Made by a program: the position numbers and the translations under genes
The notes under the pieces: generated by a model
Told to the model about the DNA's origin: nothing
Databases searched by the model: none
What the model saw: only the letters and a program-made list of their open reading frames with translations
NCBI GenBank assembly: GCA_029582155.1
Contig: CM055911.1
Location: 49,994,901 to 50,058,900 of the forward strand
Length of the DNA: 64,000 nt
Origin: Panopea generosa
Taxonomy: Eukaryota; Mollusca; Bivalvia; Adapedonta; Hiatellidae
Direction of reading: 5' to 3'
Part shown: one piece after another, positions 60,401 through 64,000 of the stretch
Layout of the letters: each line of letters opens with the position of its first letter
Position numbering within the stretch: position 1 is the stretch's first letter

Positions 60401-63400
60401 TCATCCCCCTATTATACGGGATATGTATGAATTTGTTCATCGCTCTGTTGTACAGGAATTTATTCATCGCCCTATTATATGGGATATGTTTATAATTGTT
60501 CATCACCCAATTGTACAGGCTATGTATGAATTTGTTCATCGCCCTATTGTAAAGGATATGTATGAACTTGTTTTTAGCCTGATTGTATGGGGTATGTTTG
60601 AAATTGTTCATCACCTTATTATACAGGATATGTATGAATTTGTTCATCGCCCTATTGTATATGGTATGTTTGAAATTTGTTCATTGCCCTATTGTACAGG
60701 ATATGTAAATTTATTCATGGCCCAATTGTACATAATATGTATGAATTTATTAATGGCCCTATTGTACAGGATATGTATGAATTTGTTCATCCCCCTATTT
60801 TGCAGGATATGTATGAATTTGTTCATCGTCCTATTGTACAGGATATGTTTATAACTGTTCATCACCCTATTGTATATGATATGTTTGAATTTGTTCATCA
60901 CCCTATTGTACGGGATATTTTTGAATTTGTTCATCACCCTATTGTACTGGATATGTATGAGTTTGTTCATCGCCCTATTGTATATGATACGTTTGAAATT
61001 GTTCATCAACCTATTGTATGGGATATGTATGAATTTGTTCATGGCCCAATTGTACATAATATGTATGAATTCATTCATGGCCCTATTGTACAGGATATGT
61101 ATGGATGTGTTCATTGCCCTAATGTAGAGGCAATGTATGAATTTGTTCATCACCCAATTTTATGTCATATATATGAATTTGTTCATGACCCTATTGTACG
61201 GGATATGTTTGAAATTGTTCATGACCTTATTGTATGTGATATGTATGAATTTGTTGAAGACTCTATTGTACGGGATATGTATGAAATTGTTCATGGCCTT
61301 ATTGTACAAGATATGTATGAATTCATTGCCCTATTGTATATAATATGTTTTAAATTGTTCATGGCCCTTTTGTATGTGATATTTATGAATTTATTCATCA
61401 CCCTTCTGTATGGGATAGGCATCAATTTGTTCATCGCCCAATTGTACAGATATGTTTGAAATTGATAATCACCCTATTGTTTATGATATGTTTGAAATTG
61501 TTCATGATATGTATGAATTTATTCATTTCCCTTTTGTATGTGATATGTATGAATTTGTTCACCCTAATGAACGGTATATGTATGAATTTCTTCAATACCC
61601 AATTGTATGCAATATCTATGAATTTGTTCATCGTCCTATTGTTTGAAATATTTATGATTTATTTCATTGCCCTATTGTATATAATATGTTTTAAATTGTT
61701 CATGGTCCTTTTGTATGTGATATTTATTAATTTATTCATCACCCTTCTGTATGGGATATGCATCAATTTGTTCATCGCCCAATTGTACAGATATGTTTGA
61801 AATTGATAATCACCCTATTGTATATGATATGTTTGAAATTGATAATCACCCTATTGTATATGATATGTTTGAATTTGTTCGTCGCCCTATTGTACGGGAT
61901 ATGTATGAATTTGTTCATCACCCTATTGTATGTGATGTATGAACTTGTTCATGACCCTATTGTACGGGGATATGTATGAATTTGTTCTTCGTCCTATTTT
62001 ACGGGATATGTTTGAAATTGTTCATGACCCTATTGTACGGGAAATGTACGAATTTGTTCGTCGCTCTATTGTGTTGGATATGTATGAATTTGTTCATCAC
62101 CCTATTATATATAATATGTTTGAAATTGTTCATGGCCCTATTATATGTGATATTTATGAATTTTATTCATCACCCTTTTGTACGGGATAGGTATGAATTT
62201 GTTCATTGCCCAATTGTATGCGATATGTATGAATTTGTTCATCACCCTATTGTATATGATATGTGTAAAATTCTTCATCACCCTTATTATACGGGTTATG
62301 ATCGAATTTGTTCATGAACCTATTGTACGTGACATGTATAAAAAATTTCATCGCCTTATTGTATATGACATGTTTAAAATTGTTTAAAATTGTTCATGGC
62401 CCAATTGTATGTGAATTGTCTTAATTTATTCATGGCCCTATTGTATGGGATAAGTATGCATTTGTTCATCTCCCTATTGTATAGGCAATGTATGAATTGG
62501 TTCATCACCCTATTTTATGTGATATATATGAAGTTGTTTATAACCCTATTGTGTGGGATATATTTGAAATTGTTCATGACCCTATTGTATGTGATACATG
62601 TATGTATGAATTTGTTCATGACCCTTTTGTACCGGATATGTATGAAATTGTTCATCGCCCTATTGTATATGATATATTTGACATTGTTCATCACCCTATT
62701 GTACGGATATGTATGAATTTATTCATGACCCTATTGTACGGGATATGTATGAATTTATTCATGACCCTATTTTACTGGATATGTTTGAAATTGTTCATGA
62801 CCCTATGGTACGGAATATGTATCAAATTATACATGGCCCTATTGTACGGGATATGTATGAATTTGTTCATCGCCCTTTTATACAGGCAATGTATGAATTT
62901 GTTCATCACCCTATTTTATGTGATATGTATGAATTTGTTCTTCGCCCTATTGTATAAGATATGTTTAAAATTGTTCATGGCTCAGTTACGCATGATATGT
63001 ATGAATTCATTCATGACCCTATTGTATGTGATATGTATGACTTTGTTCAAGACACTTTTGTACGGGATATATTTGAAATTGTTCATGACCCTATCGTATG
63101 TGATGTATGAACTTGTTAACGACCCTATTGTATAGGATATGTATGAGTTTGTTCATCACCCTATTATACGAGATGTGTATGAATATGTTCATCGCCCTAT
63201 TGTATATGATATGTTTGAAATTGTTCATCACCCAATTGTACGTGTTATGTATGAATTTGTTCATGACCCTATTGTACGGGATATGTATGAATCTTTTCAT
63301 TGCCCTATTTACGAGATATGTTTGAAATTGTTCATGACCCTATTGTACGGATATGTATGAATTTGTTCATCGCCTTATTGTACGGATATGTATAACCCTG

Positions 63401-63895
63401 TTTTATGAGATATGTATGAATTTGTTCATCGCCCTATTTTATGGGATATGTTTGAAATTGTTCATGATCCTATTGTTTGAGATTTGAATGAATTTGTTCA
63501 TGGCCCTATTGTTAATGACCCTTATGTATGTGATATGTTCGAAATTGTTCATGACCATATTGTTCGAGTATGTGATATGTATGAATTTGATTACGACCCA
63601 ATTGTACAGAATATGTATGAATTTGTTCATGACCCTAATGTATGGGATATGTTTTAATTTGTTCATGACCCTATTGTACGGGATATATATGAGTTTGTTC
63701 AACGCCCTTTTGTATATTATGTTTGAAATTGTTCATGGCCCTACTGTAAGGGTTATGTATTAATTTGTTTTTCACCCTATTGTATGTGATATATTTGATT
63801 TTTTTCATCGCTCTATTGTTAATGGCCCTATTGTTCGTGATATGTATTATTCATGGTGCTATTGTATGTGATATGTACGAATTTGTTCATGACCC
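54450..63895 (+). repeat. 36-bp minisatellite array, about 9.4 kb
   Basis: About 260 units by length. The typical unit is tatgaatttgttcatcaccc followed by tattgtacgggatatg. Common variants are gaaattg/gaacttg, catggcc/catcgcc/catgacc, tacagg/tatatg/tatggg and gtttataattg. The unit is twelve codons. The consensus is stop-free in two + frames (MYEFVHHPIVRD and CMNLFITLLYGI) and one - frame (MNKFIHIPYNRV). Hence open frames up to 474 codons (55260-56684) and 401 codons (58792-59997). Differences between units mostly change the amino acid, and one-base indels break each frame, so I read it as a satellite and not a protein. Higher-order repeats of 108, 180 and about 250 bp occur in the centre, and the flanks are more decayed. 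Confidence 0.95.
59071..59440 (+). repeat. 180-bp higher-order repeat within the 36-bp array
   Basis: The word caccctatttt with its neighbours recurs at 59071, 59251 and 59431, exactly 180 bases (five units) apart. The two full copies are almost identical over their length. Confidence 0.9.
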
Positions 63896-64000
63896 TAAAA
63901 CAGCCTTTATTTATGTTGTTTATGAACGCATTATTAGAAATAAAGATTAGGATGGACAGATTGAATCGGAGAGATAAGAAAAAAAAACGAATGTAAAAGA
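63896..64000. other. Array edge and flanking sequence
   Basis: The last recognisable unit ends at about 63895; the remaining bases are ordinary AT-rich sequence with an A-run. Nothing further was recognised. Confidence 0.6.

Overview
The window looks like nuclear DNA from an invertebrate animal, most likely a mollusc and plausibly a bivalve. The sequence is AT-rich with GC-richer exons, introns are spliceosomal, and there are several tRNA-headed SINE families (one with a core resembling the conserved metazoan 'Nin'-type SINE domain), LINE debris, MITEs and very long minisatellites. Some interspersed repeats, such as the element whose ends read TACCCCCG, look like those of bivalve genomes. That taxonomic call is inference; no species marker is visible.

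Two intact multi-exon genes can be assembled on the + strand. The first (16789-24576, six coding exons) encodes a 246-residue secreted protein with a signal peptide, two degenerate cadherin repeats and a C-terminal hydrophobic tail suggesting a GPI anchor. The second (43187-54228, five coding exons) encodes a 441-residue BTB-BACK-PHR protein of the BTBD1/2/3/6 group, a likely Cullin-3 adaptor. All splice sites are GT-AG and the reading frame holds across every junction in both. Two short coding-like stretches at 3688-3990 and 5092-5206 may be remains of a third gene.

Tandem arrays occupy about a quarter of the window: a 31-bp array at the left edge (1 to about 2240), a 56-bp array inside a cadherin-gene intron (22705-23365), a 21-bp array in two arms of opposite orientation (32396-35045 and 36255-37165), a 47-bp array that grew from a SINE inside the last BTB-gene intron (51050-52656), and a 9.4-kb array of a 36-bp unit just downstream of the BTB gene (54450-63895). 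The 21-bp and 36-bp units are multiples of three and lack stops in several frames, which creates long but probably meaningless open frames.

The rest is mobile-element debris: split and nested SINEs, a hAT-like 944-bp element, a 200-bp MITE family around the BTB gene, fragments of a PHD/endonuclease/RT LINE in permuted order, a Polinton-like integrase tail with a chromodomain, foldback elements and microsatellites. No new enzymatic or defence system is evident. The least ordinary items are the small cadherin-like protein, the stop-free arrays with higher-order structure, the inverted 21-bp arms, and the SINE that can be seen turning into a minisatellite.
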